From the NCBI GenBank assembly GCA_012837335.1, contig DURM01000064.1:1-64000 (forward strand): a stretch of 64,000 nucleotides of DNA, written 5' to 3'. Source of the DNA: Bacillota bacterium (lineage in GTDB: Bacteria; Bacillota; Limnochordia; Darwinibacteriales; DTU012). Positions 1 through 8,566 of the stretch are shown here, in pieces; positions within the stretch are counted from its first letter, which is position 1; each line of letters begins with the position of its first letter. Under the pieces are notes generated by a model. That model was not told the DNA's origin, searched no databases, and saw only the letters and a program-made list of their open reading frames with translations. A program made the translations under genes and the position numbers.

Positions 1-411
1 GTTCTGGGCGGATACCGCTTTGTTTCTGTAAACTACGGAAATGGACTTGGTCAAACTGTGCTGGCAACGGGACTCCAGGATCTGTTTGCCCATGTCGGTG
101 CCTTCTCTAATGCTCCTACTTCCAGTACCGGGAGTGTGTTAGGCGCAGGTATTGCAGCAGCTGAGCACAAGCTGGATCTGCTCTACATTACCTGCGGCGA
201 TGCGGATCACATCTCGCTTCAGACCTACCGCGCCTCAGTTAATGGACTCGCGGATGCTGCCGGCGAAAACCTTAATGCCTTGTATCTAATTGAATTAAAG
301 GGTGAAGACCACACCTTTGCAGTGTGGACCCACGGCTTGTATAATTTTGTGCGCTTATGTTTTAAAGGAAATTACCAGCCGCAGATTACTGCTTTAGCCC
401 TTGATAAATAA
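1..411 (+). CDS. Esterase-like alpha/beta hydrolase, C-terminal part (5' end outside window)
   Basis: This is the last 136 residues of a protein that enters the window in frame from base 1. It resembles the C-terminal half of the PF00756 putative esterase family (esterase D / feruloyl esterase-like). A DLFAHVGAFSNAP segment matches the strand after the nucleophile elbow, GDAD supplies a plausible catalytic acid, and GEDHTFAVW a plausible catalytic His. Where the family has a GLSMGG nucleophile motif, this copy reads NYGNGL, so the serine appears to be Gly; that alignment is from memory. It ends 34 bp before the next gene, another esterase, so the two may form a small hydrolase operon. The substrate cannot be told. 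Confidence 0.7.
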   Translation, partial: VLGGYRFVSVNYGNGLGQTVLATGLQDLFAHVGAFSNAPTSSTGSVLGAGIAAAEHKLDLLYITCGDADHISLQTYRASVNGLADAAGENLNALYLIELKGEDHTFAVWTHGLYNFVRLCFKGNYQPQITALALDK

Positions 412-445
412 TGCCCGAGCGGGTAAGCTGAAAGGAGTGTTAGCT

Positions 446-1969
446 GTGCTGAGGGAAGTTAGGACTGAAAACGGGATTGTGCGGGGCCTGCCCGCTGCTG
501 ATCCCCGCATCACCAGCTTTAAAGGAGTTCCATTTGCCGCGCCGCCCATTGGCAAAAATCGCTGGCGGGCACCTCAACCGGCAGAAGATTGGGATGGAGT
601 CTTGGAAGCGTTTCAGTTTGCGCCCATCTCGATGCAGGCGAGACCGGGGGTAAATAAGAAGGATCTGTACAGCCGGGAGTGGCATGTCGATCCGGATCTG
701 CCCATGAGTGAGGATTGTCTGTACTTGAATATCTGGACACCGGCAGTAAGCGCCGATGAGAGGCTGCCTGTCTATGTCTGGTATTTCGGCGGCGGGCTCC
801 AGATGGGCTACACCTCAGAAATGGAGTTCGATGGGGAGCGGATCGCCCGTCGGGGAATCGTAGTAGTTACAGTTAACTACCGGGTGAATGTGTTTGGGTT
901 TTTAAGCCACCCAGAGCTGACGGCAGAAGCACCTGATGCTCCCACGAATTTTGGTCATCTGGATCAGCAGTTCGCCCTCAAATGGGTCAAACGCAACATC
1001 GCAGCTTTTGGAGGCGATCCGGATAACATCACCATCGGCGGCCAGTCTGCCGGTGGAGGCAGCGTATTGGTTCAGCTCACTTCGCACCAGAACGAGGGCT
1101 TATTCCAGAGGGCGATAATTCAAAGCGGCATGTTTGCTCCTGTGTATGGACGCCGCCGGTCGCCGCTGTTAGGCACAGGTTTAGCTGAAGCGGAGCAGAA
1201 GGGTATCGAGTTTTTCAAGTTTTTGGGCGTATCTTCCCTTGCTGAAGCCCGGGATTTAGATGCCCAGTACTTAATGGATAAGGCTTTAGAGTATAAAGGA
1301 TTCTGGGGAACTGTGATTGATGGTGTGTTCTGCCCGGGCAGTCCTTTTGACATGTTTTTGGAAAACAAGCGCCTTCAGGTGCCGGTGATGGCTGGGCACA
1401 CTTCTTCAGAGTTTTTTGCAGTGCTGCAGGCAGCATCGAAACCGGAGTTTGAGAATTTAGCAGTGGAGATTTTCGGTGACGATGCGGAGGAGTTTTTAAG
1501 CATCTGCCAGTTGGAATCCGGTGCCACTGCCGAAGTGGTCCGGCGCACAGCGGTCAACAGCATCGAGTATGCAATTAGGGTTGCTGGCAGGGCTAATGCC
1601 GAGACAGGCGGAAAAACACCGCTTTATTATTATAACTTTGACGGGGAAATACCGGGTTGGGATAATCCCGGAACATTCCATTCTGTTGATTTATGGTTTT
1701 TCTTTGAAACTTTAGCTAAGTGCTGGCGGCCTTTTGTAGGCAAACACTATGATTTGGCACGCCAGATGTGCAATTACTGGGCTTATTTTATCAAGAGCGG
1801 AGATCCCAACGGCCAAGATATTACCGGTGAAGAACAGCCCCACTGGCGCCCCTATACACCGGAACATCCTCACTGCATGGTGTTTCGCGAGGGGCCAGAG
1901 CCGGTTGAAGCTTACCCGAGTGAGCTGATGGAGTTCCTGGTCAACCGTTACTTTAAGACTAAAAAATAG
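446..1969 (+). CDS. Type B carboxylesterase / para-nitrobenzyl esterase-like
   Basis: Alpha/beta hydrolase of the carboxylesterase type B family (PF00135), 507 aa, a normal length. The family hydrolyses carboxylic esters; the natural substrate is unknown. Visible signatures are EDCLYLNIWTP, the oxyanion-hole GGG after YVWYF, the nucleophile motif GQSAGG (Ser about residue 201), a candidate acidic residue in GHTSSEFF, and the catalytic His in FHSVDLWFFF. The GTG at 446 is preferred because AAAGGAG lies 8 nt upstream; an in-frame TTG at 401 would overlap the preceding gene and lacks such a site. No signal peptide is evident, so it is probably cytoplasmic. Confidence 0.9.
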   Translation: MLREVRTENGIVRGLPAADPRITSFKGVPFAAPPIGKNRWRAPQPAEDWDGVLEAFQFAPISMQARPGVNKKDLYSREWHVDPDLPMSEDCLYLNIWTPAVSADERLPVYVWYFGGGLQMGYTSEMEFDGERIARRGIVVVTVNYRVNVFGFLSHPELTAEAPDAPTNFGHLDQQFALKWVKRNIAAFGGDPDNITIGGQSAGGGSVLVQLTSHQNEGLFQRAIIQSGMFAPVYGRRRSPLLGTGLAEAEQKGIEFFKFLGVSSLAEARDLDAQYLMDKALEYKGFWGTVIDGVFCPGSPFDMFLENKRLQVPVMAGHTSSEFFAVLQAASKPEFENLAVEIFGDDAEEFLSICQLESGATAEVVRRTAVNSIEYAIRVAGRANAETGGKTPLYYYNFDGEIPGWDNPGTFHSVDLWFFFETLAKCWRPFVGKHYDLARQMCNYWAYFIKSGDPNGQDITGEEQPHWRPYTPEHPHCMVFREGPEPVEAYPSELMEFLVNRYFKTKK

Positions 1970-1995
1970 ATTTTTGGCAGATTAGCAGAGGGGAG

Positions 1996-4203
1996 GTGAC
2001 ACCAATTCTTAAGTTTGCTGGTGTAATTGTCGATGTAAAAGTCAGTTCAGTTAATAAACCATTTCACTACCGCATACCGGAGCACCTCCAAGATCTGAAG
2101 TGCGGTCATCGTGTTTTAGTCTCTTTTGGGCGGCGCCGGGTAGAAGGTTATGTGGTGGAGATCGTTGATAAAGTGGATCTGGCACCGGACAAAATTAAGC
2201 CGATCATCAAAATTCTTGATCCAGAACCGGTGTTAACTCCGGAGCAGCTGGATACAGCCCGCTGGATGGTGGAAACCTATGCGGGGCTGTATTCTCAAGC
2301 GCTCCAGTGTTTTCTGCCGGCCGGAACCAGGTATGGGAAAGAAAGAGTGAGCGAGAAAAAGCAGCTGGCAGCAGCGCTTGTCGATCCGGAAAAGGTGGAT
2401 GGGTATTTGGCCCAGCTTTCTCCTCGCGCGGTAAAACAGCGGCAGGTACTTTTGGAACTTATGGAAAACCCGCGGCAGCTGGCGAGCGGCCTGTGTCAAA
2501 AGACAGATACGGGCTATCAAACGCTGCGGGCTTTAGAGGCCAAAGGCTTTATTACTCTGGAAGAGGAAACGATTGAGCGGGAGCTTAAGTTTAGAGCAGA
2601 TGAAAAAGCGGTGCCAGTTTTAACACCCGATCAAAATCAAGCGCTGACCGCTGTAATTGAAGAGTGCACCGGTGCTAAAAAGCCCATCTTAATTCATGGT
2701 GTCACTGACAGCGGCAAAACCGAGGTTTATCTGCGGGCGATCGATCACTGCCTGAACCAGGGCAGACAGGCGATTATGCTTGTTCCGGAAATTGCCTTAA
2801 CTGGGCAGACGATCGCCCGGTTTACCCAGAGATTTCCCGGACAAATTGCGGTGCTTCACAGCGGGTTATCGGAGGGTGAGCGCTATGATCAGTGGCTGAG
2901 CATTTTCCGCGGTGAGGTACCGATCGTGATTGGAGCAAGGTCAGCAGTGTTTGCGCCTTTGAAAAATATCGGACTGATTGTAATTGATGAGGAGCATGAA
3001 GGCGCATACAAACAAGCTGATGGCCTGTTAAAATATCATGCCAGGAGTGTGGCGATTAAAAGGGCAGAGCAGCATGGGGCAGTGGTGGTGCTGGGAAGCG
3101 CCACTCCTTCTCTTGAGAGCTACCACCGCGCTCTGAGGGGTGAATTCCGTCTGGTAGAGATGCCGCGGCGGGTAAACAATCGTCCTTTTCCGGAAGTCTC
3201 TTTAGTGGATATGCGGGAGGAGTTTGCTGCGGACAACCGCACTATGTTCAGCAGGCAGCTCACTGAGGAGCTTAACTTAACCCTGGCCAACGGCGAGCAG
3301 GCGATTATCCTCCTGAATCGGCGGGGGTACTCAGCTTTTGTCCTCTGCCGCGAGTGCGGTTATGTGGTGGGCTGCCCCAACTGCCATGTCTCACTGACCT
3401 ATCATCAGGATAATAGGTTGAAATGCCATTACTGCGGCTATATGCAGGAACTCCCTCCAAGCTGTCCGGAGTGTGCCAGCCGCTATTTAAGGCAGTTTGG
3501 CACCGGAACGCAGCAGCTGGAGGCGTTTATCCGCCACAACTTTCCTCAAGCCCGAACAGTGCGCTTGGATTCGGATACAACTAGGCGAAAAGGCGCCCAC
3601 GAGCGGCTGTTAAGTCAGTTTCGCCGTGGAGAAGCCAATGTGTTAATTGGCACCCAGATGATTGCTAAAGGTCTCGATTTTCCGGACGTGACTCTGGTGG
3701 GCGTAATCAGCGCCGATTTCGCCCTCAATTTCCCGGATTTTCGCTCGGCAGAGCGCACTTTTCAGCTGTTAATGCAGGTTTCAGGGAGGGCTGGACGGGG
3801 TGAAAAACCCGGTCGGGTGATCATTCAGTGCTATGATCCGGAACATTATGCGGTGGCAGCGGTAAAAAAACATGATTATCTTGAGTTTTACCGCCAGGAA
3901 GTTTCTTACCGCCGGGCATTGGCCTATCCTCCCTATGGGCATATGGTGCGGATCCTGATTCAGGGAAGTGAGGCTGCGGTTTCCCAAAAAAGCAGGGATC
4001 TGCATAAACTGCTGACAGAGCGGGTACCTGATGCAGTGATTTACGGACCGGCACCGGCACCGATTTCCAAAATCAAGGGACGCTACCGCTGGCATATTAT
4101 CATCAAATCAGGCCGCAAGATCAGTCAACTATTGACGGATCTACCGCAGAATGACGGTGAGTTCACAGTCAGCGTTGATCCCGATCCCTTGTTCTTATTA
4201 TAA
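1996..4203 (+). CDS. priA: Primosomal replication restart helicase PriA
   Basis: PriA binds stalled forks and reloads the replicative helicase. About 735 aa, full length. Order: N-terminal DNA-binding domain, DEXH helicase lobes with Walker A at residues 235-242 and DEEH at 331-334, eight-Cys zinc region from about 451, and a C-terminal domain. The Walker A reads GVTDSGKT: the usual second Gly is Asp (codon GAC at 2707). The start is uncertain. The GTG at 1996 lies inside the Shine-Dalgarno-like AGGGGAGGTGA (1988-1999), whereas the ATT at 2005 has ideal spacing and places the protein start close to where PriA homologues begin. The usual upstream gmk-rpoZ-coaBC genes are not here. def follows. 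Confidence 0.96.
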   Translation: MTPILKFAGVIVDVKVSSVNKPFHYRIPEHLQDLKCGHRVLVSFGRRRVEGYVVEIVDKVDLAPDKIKPIIKILDPEPVLTPEQLDTARWMVETYAGLYSQALQCFLPAGTRYGKERVSEKKQLAAALVDPEKVDGYLAQLSPRAVKQRQVLLELMENPRQLASGLCQKTDTGYQTLRALEAKGFITLEEETIERELKFRADEKAVPVLTPDQNQALTAVIEECTGAKKPILIHGVTDSGKTEVYLRAIDHCLNQGRQAIMLVPEIALTGQTIARFTQRFPGQIAVLHSGLSEGERYDQWLSIFRGEVPIVIGARSAVFAPLKNIGLIVIDEEHEGAYKQADGLLKYHARSVAIKRAEQHGAVVVLGSATPSLESYHRALRGEFRLVEMPRRVNNRPFPEVSLVDMREEFAADNRTMFSRQLTEELNLTLANGEQAIILLNRRGYSAFVLCRECGYVVGCPNCHVSLTYHQDNRLKCHYCGYMQELPPSCPECASRYLRQFGTGTQQLEAFIRHNFPQARTVRLDSDTTRRKGAHERLLSQFRRGEANVLIGTQMIAKGLDFPDVTLVGVISADFALNFPDFRSAERTFQLLMQVSGRAGRGEKPGRVIIQCYDPEHYAVAAVKKHDYLEFYRQEVSYRRALAYPPYGHMVRILIQGSEAAVSQKSRDLHKLLTERVPDAVIYGPAPAPISKIKGRYRWHIIIKSGRKISQLLTDLPQNDGEFTVSVDPDPLFLL

Positions 4204-4218
4204 GCAGTGTGGTATAAT
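4189..4218 (+). promoter_or_regulatory. Sigma-A promoter for def-fmt
   Basis: A weak -35 TTGTTC (4189-4194), an 18-nt spacer and a perfect -10 TATAAT (4213-4218) preceded by TGG, giving an extended -10. Predicted transcription start is near 4225, so the ATG at 4224 cannot be the def start and the ATG at 4251 is favoured. Confidence 0.7.
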
Positions 4219-4250
4219 TAATTATGCTGATTTGGAAAGAAGGGTTAATA

Positions 4251-4721
4251 ATGGCTGTAATGAAAATTGTAACAATAGGTGATCCGGTTCTGAGGCAACC
4301 GACAGAACCGGTTACAAAAATAACGAAGAAGATATCAAGACTGATCCAGAACATGATTGAAACCATGTACGCTGCTGATGGGGCAGGTTTGGCCGCACCT
4401 CAGGTGGGGATAAGTAAAAAGATCTGCGTAATCGACGTGGGTGAGGGACCGATTGTTCTAATCAATCCCGAGATCGTGTCCGGATCAGGTGAAGCTATCG
4501 ATGTGGAAGGCTGTTTAAGCATTCCAGGCAAACAAGCCTATGTCAAACGCATGGCGGAGGTTGTCGTAGAAGCGATCAATGAAGAAGGCAAACCGATCCG
4601 CATTCAAGGTGAAGGATTATTAGCGCGGGCTCTGCAGCATGAAATTGATCATCTCAACGGTATTATGTATGTAGACTTAGTCGACAAAAAAGATATTTTT
4701 TCTGTAGAAGGGGACGAGTAG
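4251..4721 (+). CDS. def: Peptide deformylase
   Basis: Removes the formyl group from nascent N-terminal methionine as it leaves the ribosome; a metal-dependent cytoplasmic enzyme. 156 aa. All three family motifs are present: GAGLAAPQ (residues 44-51), EGCLS (86-90, Cys metal ligand) and HEIDH (130-134, two His ligands and catalytic Glu). The start at 4251 has an AGAAGGG ribosome site 6 nt upstream and lies downstream of the predicted transcription start. fmt, which adds the formyl group to initiator tRNA, begins 1 nt after the stop, so the two opposing steps are co-transcribed. Confidence 0.97.
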   Translation: MAVMKIVTIGDPVLRQPTEPVTKITKKISRLIQNMIETMYAADGAGLAAPQVGISKKICVIDVGEGPIVLINPEIVSGSGEAIDVEGCLSIPGKQAYVKRMAEVVVEAINEEGKPIRIQGEGLLARALQHEIDHLNGIMYVDLVDKKDIFSVEGDE

Positions 4722-4722
4722 C

Positions 4723-5661
4723 ATGCGGGTAGTTTTCATGGGCACTCCGGAGTTTGCCGTGCCGAGTTTGGAGGTTACCGCTCGTGACCATGAACTCTTG
4801 GCCGTGGTAACTCAGCCGGATCGCCGGCGGGACCGGGGCCAAAGCATTAAGTTTTCTCCGGTTAAGGAGAAGGCCCTTGAGTACGGTGTTCCGGTTCTGC
4901 AGCCAGAACGAGTGGGCACAAAAGCGTTTTTAGCCGAGATGGAGCAGCTGAAACCAGATGTAATTGTGGTGGTTGCTTTCGGCCAAAAAATTCCCAAAGC
5001 TCTGCTTGAACTGCCGCAGCATGGGTGTATTAATGTCCACGCATCACTTCTGCCTAAATACCGGGGTGCAGCGCCGATCCAATACGCAATTATCAATGGT
5101 GATGAGGTAACCGGTGTCACCACAATGTATCTCAGCGAAGGCTGGGATGAGGGAGACATGATTTTAAAAGCAGAGGAACCGATTTATCCCACCGATACCG
5201 CTGGTGCCCTTCATGACCGCCTAGCTGTCAAAGGCGCTGAGCTGCTGGGGGAAACCTTGAAGCAGATTGCAGCCGGCACAGCTCCCCGCATTCCGCAGGA
5301 TCATGATCAGGCAACTTTTGCATATAAATTAGAGAAAAGCCATGGAGAAATCGACTGGAATCAGGATGCGGCAAGCATCCACAACCTGGTAAGGGGCCTG
5401 AATCCCTGGCCGACTGCTTATACTTATTTTGAAAGCCGGATTTTGAAGATATGGGAAACTGAAGTTATTGAAATCAGCGGCGGCAGCCCGGGTGAGATTT
5501 TGGAGATTGCGCCAGAAGGCATAGTGGTGGGAACAGGGAAAGGTGGTCTCCTTTTAAAGCAGGTACAGCGCCAGGGCGCTCGGATCATGTCTGCCTATGA
5601 TGCGGCCAATGGAATGCGGCTTCAGATTGGCCAGTATTTAGGAGCACCCGATGAGAGTTAA
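4723..5661 (+). CDS. fmt: Methionyl-tRNA formyltransferase
   Basis: Transfers a formyl group from 10-formyl-tetrahydrofolate to Met-tRNA(fMet) for translation initiation. 312 aa, typical. The N-terminal formyltransferase fold starts with MRVVFMGTPEFAVP, and the catalytic Asn-His-Asp triad is visible (N104 and H106 in NVHASLLP, D142 in WDEGD). The C-terminal OB-like tRNA-binding domain follows from about residue 205. The stop overlaps the next gene by 11 bp, indicating translational coupling with the DUF116 gene, a pairing I recall from several Clostridia. Confidence 0.97.
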   Translation: MRVVFMGTPEFAVPSLEVTARDHELLAVVTQPDRRRDRGQSIKFSPVKEKALEYGVPVLQPERVGTKAFLAEMEQLKPDVIVVVAFGQKIPKALLELPQHGCINVHASLLPKYRGAAPIQYAIINGDEVTGVTTMYLSEGWDEGDMILKAEEPIYPTDTAGALHDRLAVKGAELLGETLKQIAAGTAPRIPQDHDQATFAYKLEKSHGEIDWNQDAASIHNLVRGLNPWPTAYTYFESRILKIWETEVIEISGGSPGEILEIAPEGIVVGTGKGGLLLKQVQRQGARIMSAYDAANGMRLQIGQYLGAPDES

Positions 5662-6376
5662 TCAAAGTCCCCGCCTGTTTGTGGGGTTAGTGGGCGGATG
5701 TTTAGCCCTGGTGTTCGCGCTTACCCTTGGTATCTTTTATTTCAGTTTTACCAGTTATTTTCTGCTCGCGGTGATTGGCATTATTTTCGCTGTGGGCATT
5801 CTGATCTTACTCGGCCTCTCAATCACTCTCCACCGCGGCAGAACCATACCCGGCTTGGAAGGTCCATCAATCTGGCTGATTAACTTCCTGTATCCGGCAG
5901 CTGTTGGTCTGGGCAGTTTGTTCGGAATTGATAAGGATCGGGTGCGGGGCTCGTTTATTGCTATCCGCAACCGTTTAACCAGCCTCCGGACTGTAAAGGC
6001 CAGACCTGAGCAGGTGCTGATTCTGCTTCCCCACTGTCTGCAGCTTGCCGACTGCCAGTATAAGGTTACCACCGATGCTGACAACTGCCGCCGCTGCGGC
6101 CGCTGTGTGATTGCTGATATTCTCAAGCTTAAAGACCGCTATGGGGTGAATGTAGCGGTAGCCACTGGCGGCACTCTTGCCAGACGGCAGGTGAAGGAAC
6201 TTAGACCCAAGGTGGTGCTGGCTGTTGCCTGCGAGCGTGATCTTGCCAGCGGGATCGCGGACATTGAAAGGGTCCAAGTTTACGGCATTACGAACGAGCG
6301 ACCCCATGGTCCCTGTTTTAACACTACTGTTGATTATCGGGAAATCGAAAAGGCGGTTCAGGCTGTATTAGAGTAA
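5651..6376 (+). CDS. DUF116 family membrane protein with cysteine cluster
   Basis: 241 aa. Two hydrophobic segments occupy roughly residues 9-60, followed by a cytoplasmic domain rich in conserved cysteines: LLPHCLQLADC, CRRCGRC (about 142-148), ACERD and GPCFNT. The pattern matches the DUF116 family, found next to fmt in many Clostridia. The cysteines could bind an Fe-S cluster or zinc; no function is established that I know of. It overlaps fmt by 11 bp and probably belongs to the def-fmt operon. Confidence 0.85.
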   Translation: MRVNQSPRLFVGLVGGCLALVFALTLGIFYFSFTSYFLLAVIGIIFAVGILILLGLSITLHRGRTIPGLEGPSIWLINFLYPAAVGLGSLFGIDKDRVRGSFIAIRNRLTSLRTVKARPEQVLILLPHCLQLADCQYKVTTDADNCRRCGRCVIADILKLKDRYGVNVAVATGGTLARRQVKELRPKVVLAVACERDLASGIADIERVQVYGITNERPHGPCFNTTVDYREIEKAVQAVLE

Positions 6377-6419
6377 AATGGGCTGAACTGCAAAAACTAT
6401 GAGTAAAGGGAGTGCTGAA

Positions 6420-7106
6420 ATGTTCTTTTATTATGATCCTACCTGGATTTTAGTACTGCCGGCATTAATTTTTGCCATGTGGGCTCAGAGCAAGGTTAGC
6501 TCGACATTCCGCAAATATCTGCGGGTGTTCGCCTCTTCTAACTACACAGGGGCGCAGGTGGCCCGCTATCTTTTGGATGCCAATGGTCTCCATGATGTGC
6601 GGATTGAAATGGCCAGAGGTACTCTGACCGACCACTATGATCCGCGGACCAAAACCCTGCGGCTCTCCAAACCGGTTTATGAAAGCAGCAGTGTGGCTTC
6701 TTTAGGTGTTGCGGCCCATGAAACCGGTCACGCGGTGCAGCACGCGGAGAACTATGTTCCCCTGGGAATTCGCAATAATCTGTGGCCTGTAGCTAGCTTT
6801 GGCTCTCAGGCAGCGTTTCCGCTGTTTTTCATTGGTCTTTTATTCGGAATTCCGGTTTTAACAACGATCGGAATTTGGTTCTTTGTTGCTGCTCTGGCGT
6901 TTCAAGTTGTTACTCTGCCTGTTGAGTTTAACGCATCGCGGCGGGCACTGAATATGCTGACGGAAGCAGGGTTTATTACCCAGGCCGAGCGGCCTAAAGC
7001 AAAGGAAGTACTGTCCGCAGCCGCTTTAACCTATGTGGCGGCAGTAGCTGTTTCAGCAATGCAGCTGCTTCGGCTGCTGGTGCTGCGCAACGCAAGAGAA
7101 CGATAA
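6420..7106 (+). CDS. yugP: YugP-like zinc metallopeptidase (membrane)
   Basis: 228 aa membrane protein of the zinc-dependent peptidase family PF04298. An HETGH zinc-binding motif sits in AAHETGHAVQHA after an N-terminal helix, with two or three further membrane spans at roughly 120-165 and 200-220. The start at 6420 has AAAGGGAG 7 nt upstream; an earlier ATG at 6399 has no ribosome site. Substrates are unknown. An intrinsic terminator lies 6 bp past the stop and ends the def-fmt transcription unit. The order fmt-DUF116-peptidase-rsmB is conserved in Clostridia. Confidence 0.88.
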   Translation: MFFYYDPTWILVLPALIFAMWAQSKVSSTFRKYLRVFASSNYTGAQVARYLLDANGLHDVRIEMARGTLTDHYDPRTKTLRLSKPVYESSSVASLGVAAHETGHAVQHAENYVPLGIRNNLWPVASFGSQAAFPLFFIGLLFGIPVLTTIGIWFFVAALAFQVVTLPVEFNASRRALNMLTEAGFITQAERPKAKEVLSAAALTYVAAVAVSAMQLLRLLVLRNARER

Positions 7107-7111
7107 ATCAG

Positions 7112-7137
7112 CCGGCGAGCTAATCGCCGGTTTTTTT
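7112..7137 (+). terminator. Intrinsic terminator after the yugP-like gene
   Basis: Perfect 7-bp GC-rich stem CCGGCGA / TCGCCGG with a GCTAA loop and a run of seven T. The T-run abuts the ribosome site of rsmB, so rsmB would need its own promoter or readthrough. Confidence 0.88.
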
Positions 7138-7150
7138 GAGGTGTGTACCA

Positions 7151-8482
7151 ATGAACAGCAAACTAAATCCACGGAAAGCAGCTTTAGATGTACTACTGAT
7201 GGTCGAAAACGGAGCTTTTATCAGTGATGCCTTGAATCAAGTGTTTGGAGAATACCATCTTTCGGAGCTGGACAAGGCATTAGCGGCTGAAATTGCCTAC
7301 GGCACTGTGAGAATGCAGAAAAGCCTTGATTATCTCTTGAACAAAGTAAGCCGCCGCAGAGTGGATCAGCTGCAGCCTAATATCCGCTCTATTCTCCGGC
7401 TGGGTGCTTACCAGCTCGAGTATCTGGATCGGATTCCGCCTGCAGCTGCCGTTAACGAAAGCGTGAAGCTGATTCCCAAAAAAGAGCGGCGGGGTGCCGG
7501 AGGCTTTGTTAACGCTGTGCTTCGCAATCTGATTAGAAAGCGCAGCGAGATAGATTTTCCTAGTTTAGAGGCGGATCCCGTGCGGCACATCGCGGTTAAG
7601 TACTCCCATCCCGAGTGGATGGTCAAGCGCTGGGTCAAGCGCTGGGGAGAACTTGATTCCATCAAGCTCTGCGAAACTAATAATCTTAATCCCAAATTCC
7701 ATGTCCGGGTAAATACGCTTAAGATTACTCGAGATGAGCTGAAAGCCTATTTTTTGGAGCGGGGGATCAATGCGGTTCCCGCGCAGTTCGCGCCAGATGT
7801 TTTGATCTGTGATAAAAGCATTGATCTAGCGAGTGAGCCATATTTCCAAGCGGGGTACTACTACATCCAAAACGAAAGCTCTGCTTTGGCCGCCCACGCC
7901 TTGGGTCCCCGACCGGGTGAGACTGTCTATGATCTGTGCGCCGCTCCTGGCGGAAAAAGCACCCATTTGGCTCAACTGATGGACAATGAAGGCCGAGTTT
8001 TAGCTGTTGACCAAACTGAAGCTAAGACAGGTCTGATTCGGAATAATGCCGAGCGATTGGGTGTCTCCATTATTGATATTAGAGTAGGCGATGCCGCTGG
8101 GATTGAGCTTCCTCAGGCAGACCGAGTCTTGGTTGATGCCCCCTGCTCCGGATTGGGTGTTCTGCGCCATAAACCTGATGCCCGCTGGCATAAAACGGAG
8201 CAGAATATCTTCGATCTGGCTGAGATTCAGCGCAAAATTTTGGGAAATGCCGCCAGATTGGTAAAACCAGGAGGAATCTTAGTTTATTCCACATGTACAT
8301 TAGAACCTGAAGAAAATGAAGACATGATCGCCTGGTTATTAGAAAAATATCCCTCTTTTCAGTTATCGCCCCTTCCGGAATGGTTTCCACCTTCCCAAAC
8401 CGAGGGAATGCTCACCATTCTTCCATTTGTTTATGGTATTGACGGGTTCTTTATATGTAAAATAGCAAACAATCTATTTTGA
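7151..8482 (+). CDS. rsmB: 16S rRNA m5C967 methyltransferase RsmB
   Basis: Methylates C967 of 16S rRNA using S-adenosylmethionine. 443 aa. The N-terminal NusB-like RNA-binding domain (about 1-140) is followed by a Rossmann methyltransferase domain with CAAPGGKS (from residue 263), DAPCSG (Cys332) and YSTCTLEPEENE (Cys382); the two cysteines are the expected catalytic pair. The ATG at 7151 has GAGGTG upstream and gives the usual N-terminus. In many Firmicutes rsmB is directly followed by rlmN and the PP2C/kinase genes; here spo0A, a tRNA and a small gene are interposed. Confidence 0.96.
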   Translation: MNSKLNPRKAALDVLLMVENGAFISDALNQVFGEYHLSELDKALAAEIAYGTVRMQKSLDYLLNKVSRRRVDQLQPNIRSILRLGAYQLEYLDRIPPAAAVNESVKLIPKKERRGAGGFVNAVLRNLIRKRSEIDFPSLEADPVRHIAVKYSHPEWMVKRWVKRWGELDSIKLCETNNLNPKFHVRVNTLKITRDELKAYFLERGINAVPAQFAPDVLICDKSIDLASEPYFQAGYYYIQNESSALAAHALGPRPGETVYDLCAAPGGKSTHLAQLMDNEGRVLAVDQTEAKTGLIRNNAERLGVSIIDIRVGDAAGIELPQADRVLVDAPCSGLGVLRHKPDARWHKTEQNIFDLAEIQRKILGNAARLVKPGGILVYSTCTLEPEENEDMIAWLLEKYPSFQLSPLPEWFPPSQTEGMLTILPFVYGIDGFFICKIANNLF

Positions 8483-8511
8483 GCAGGAAAGTGTAATTTT
8501 GTGGCGAATTG
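8483..8511 (+). promoter_or_regulatory. Sigma-H-type promoter upstream of spo0A
   Basis: GCAGGAAAG (8483-8491), an 11-nt spacer and GGCGAATTG (8503-8511) match the Bacillus sigma-H pattern RNAGGAWWW / RNNGAATWW with one mismatch per element. It starts 1 bp after the rsmB stop. B. subtilis spo0A is also driven by a sigma-H promoter, which supports the call; it is pattern matching only. Confidence 0.6.
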
Positions 8512-8566
8512 AAAAATTACTATCTTTAGAGAGGAGAAGGGGATGAAGGGATGAGGGAAAATTAAA

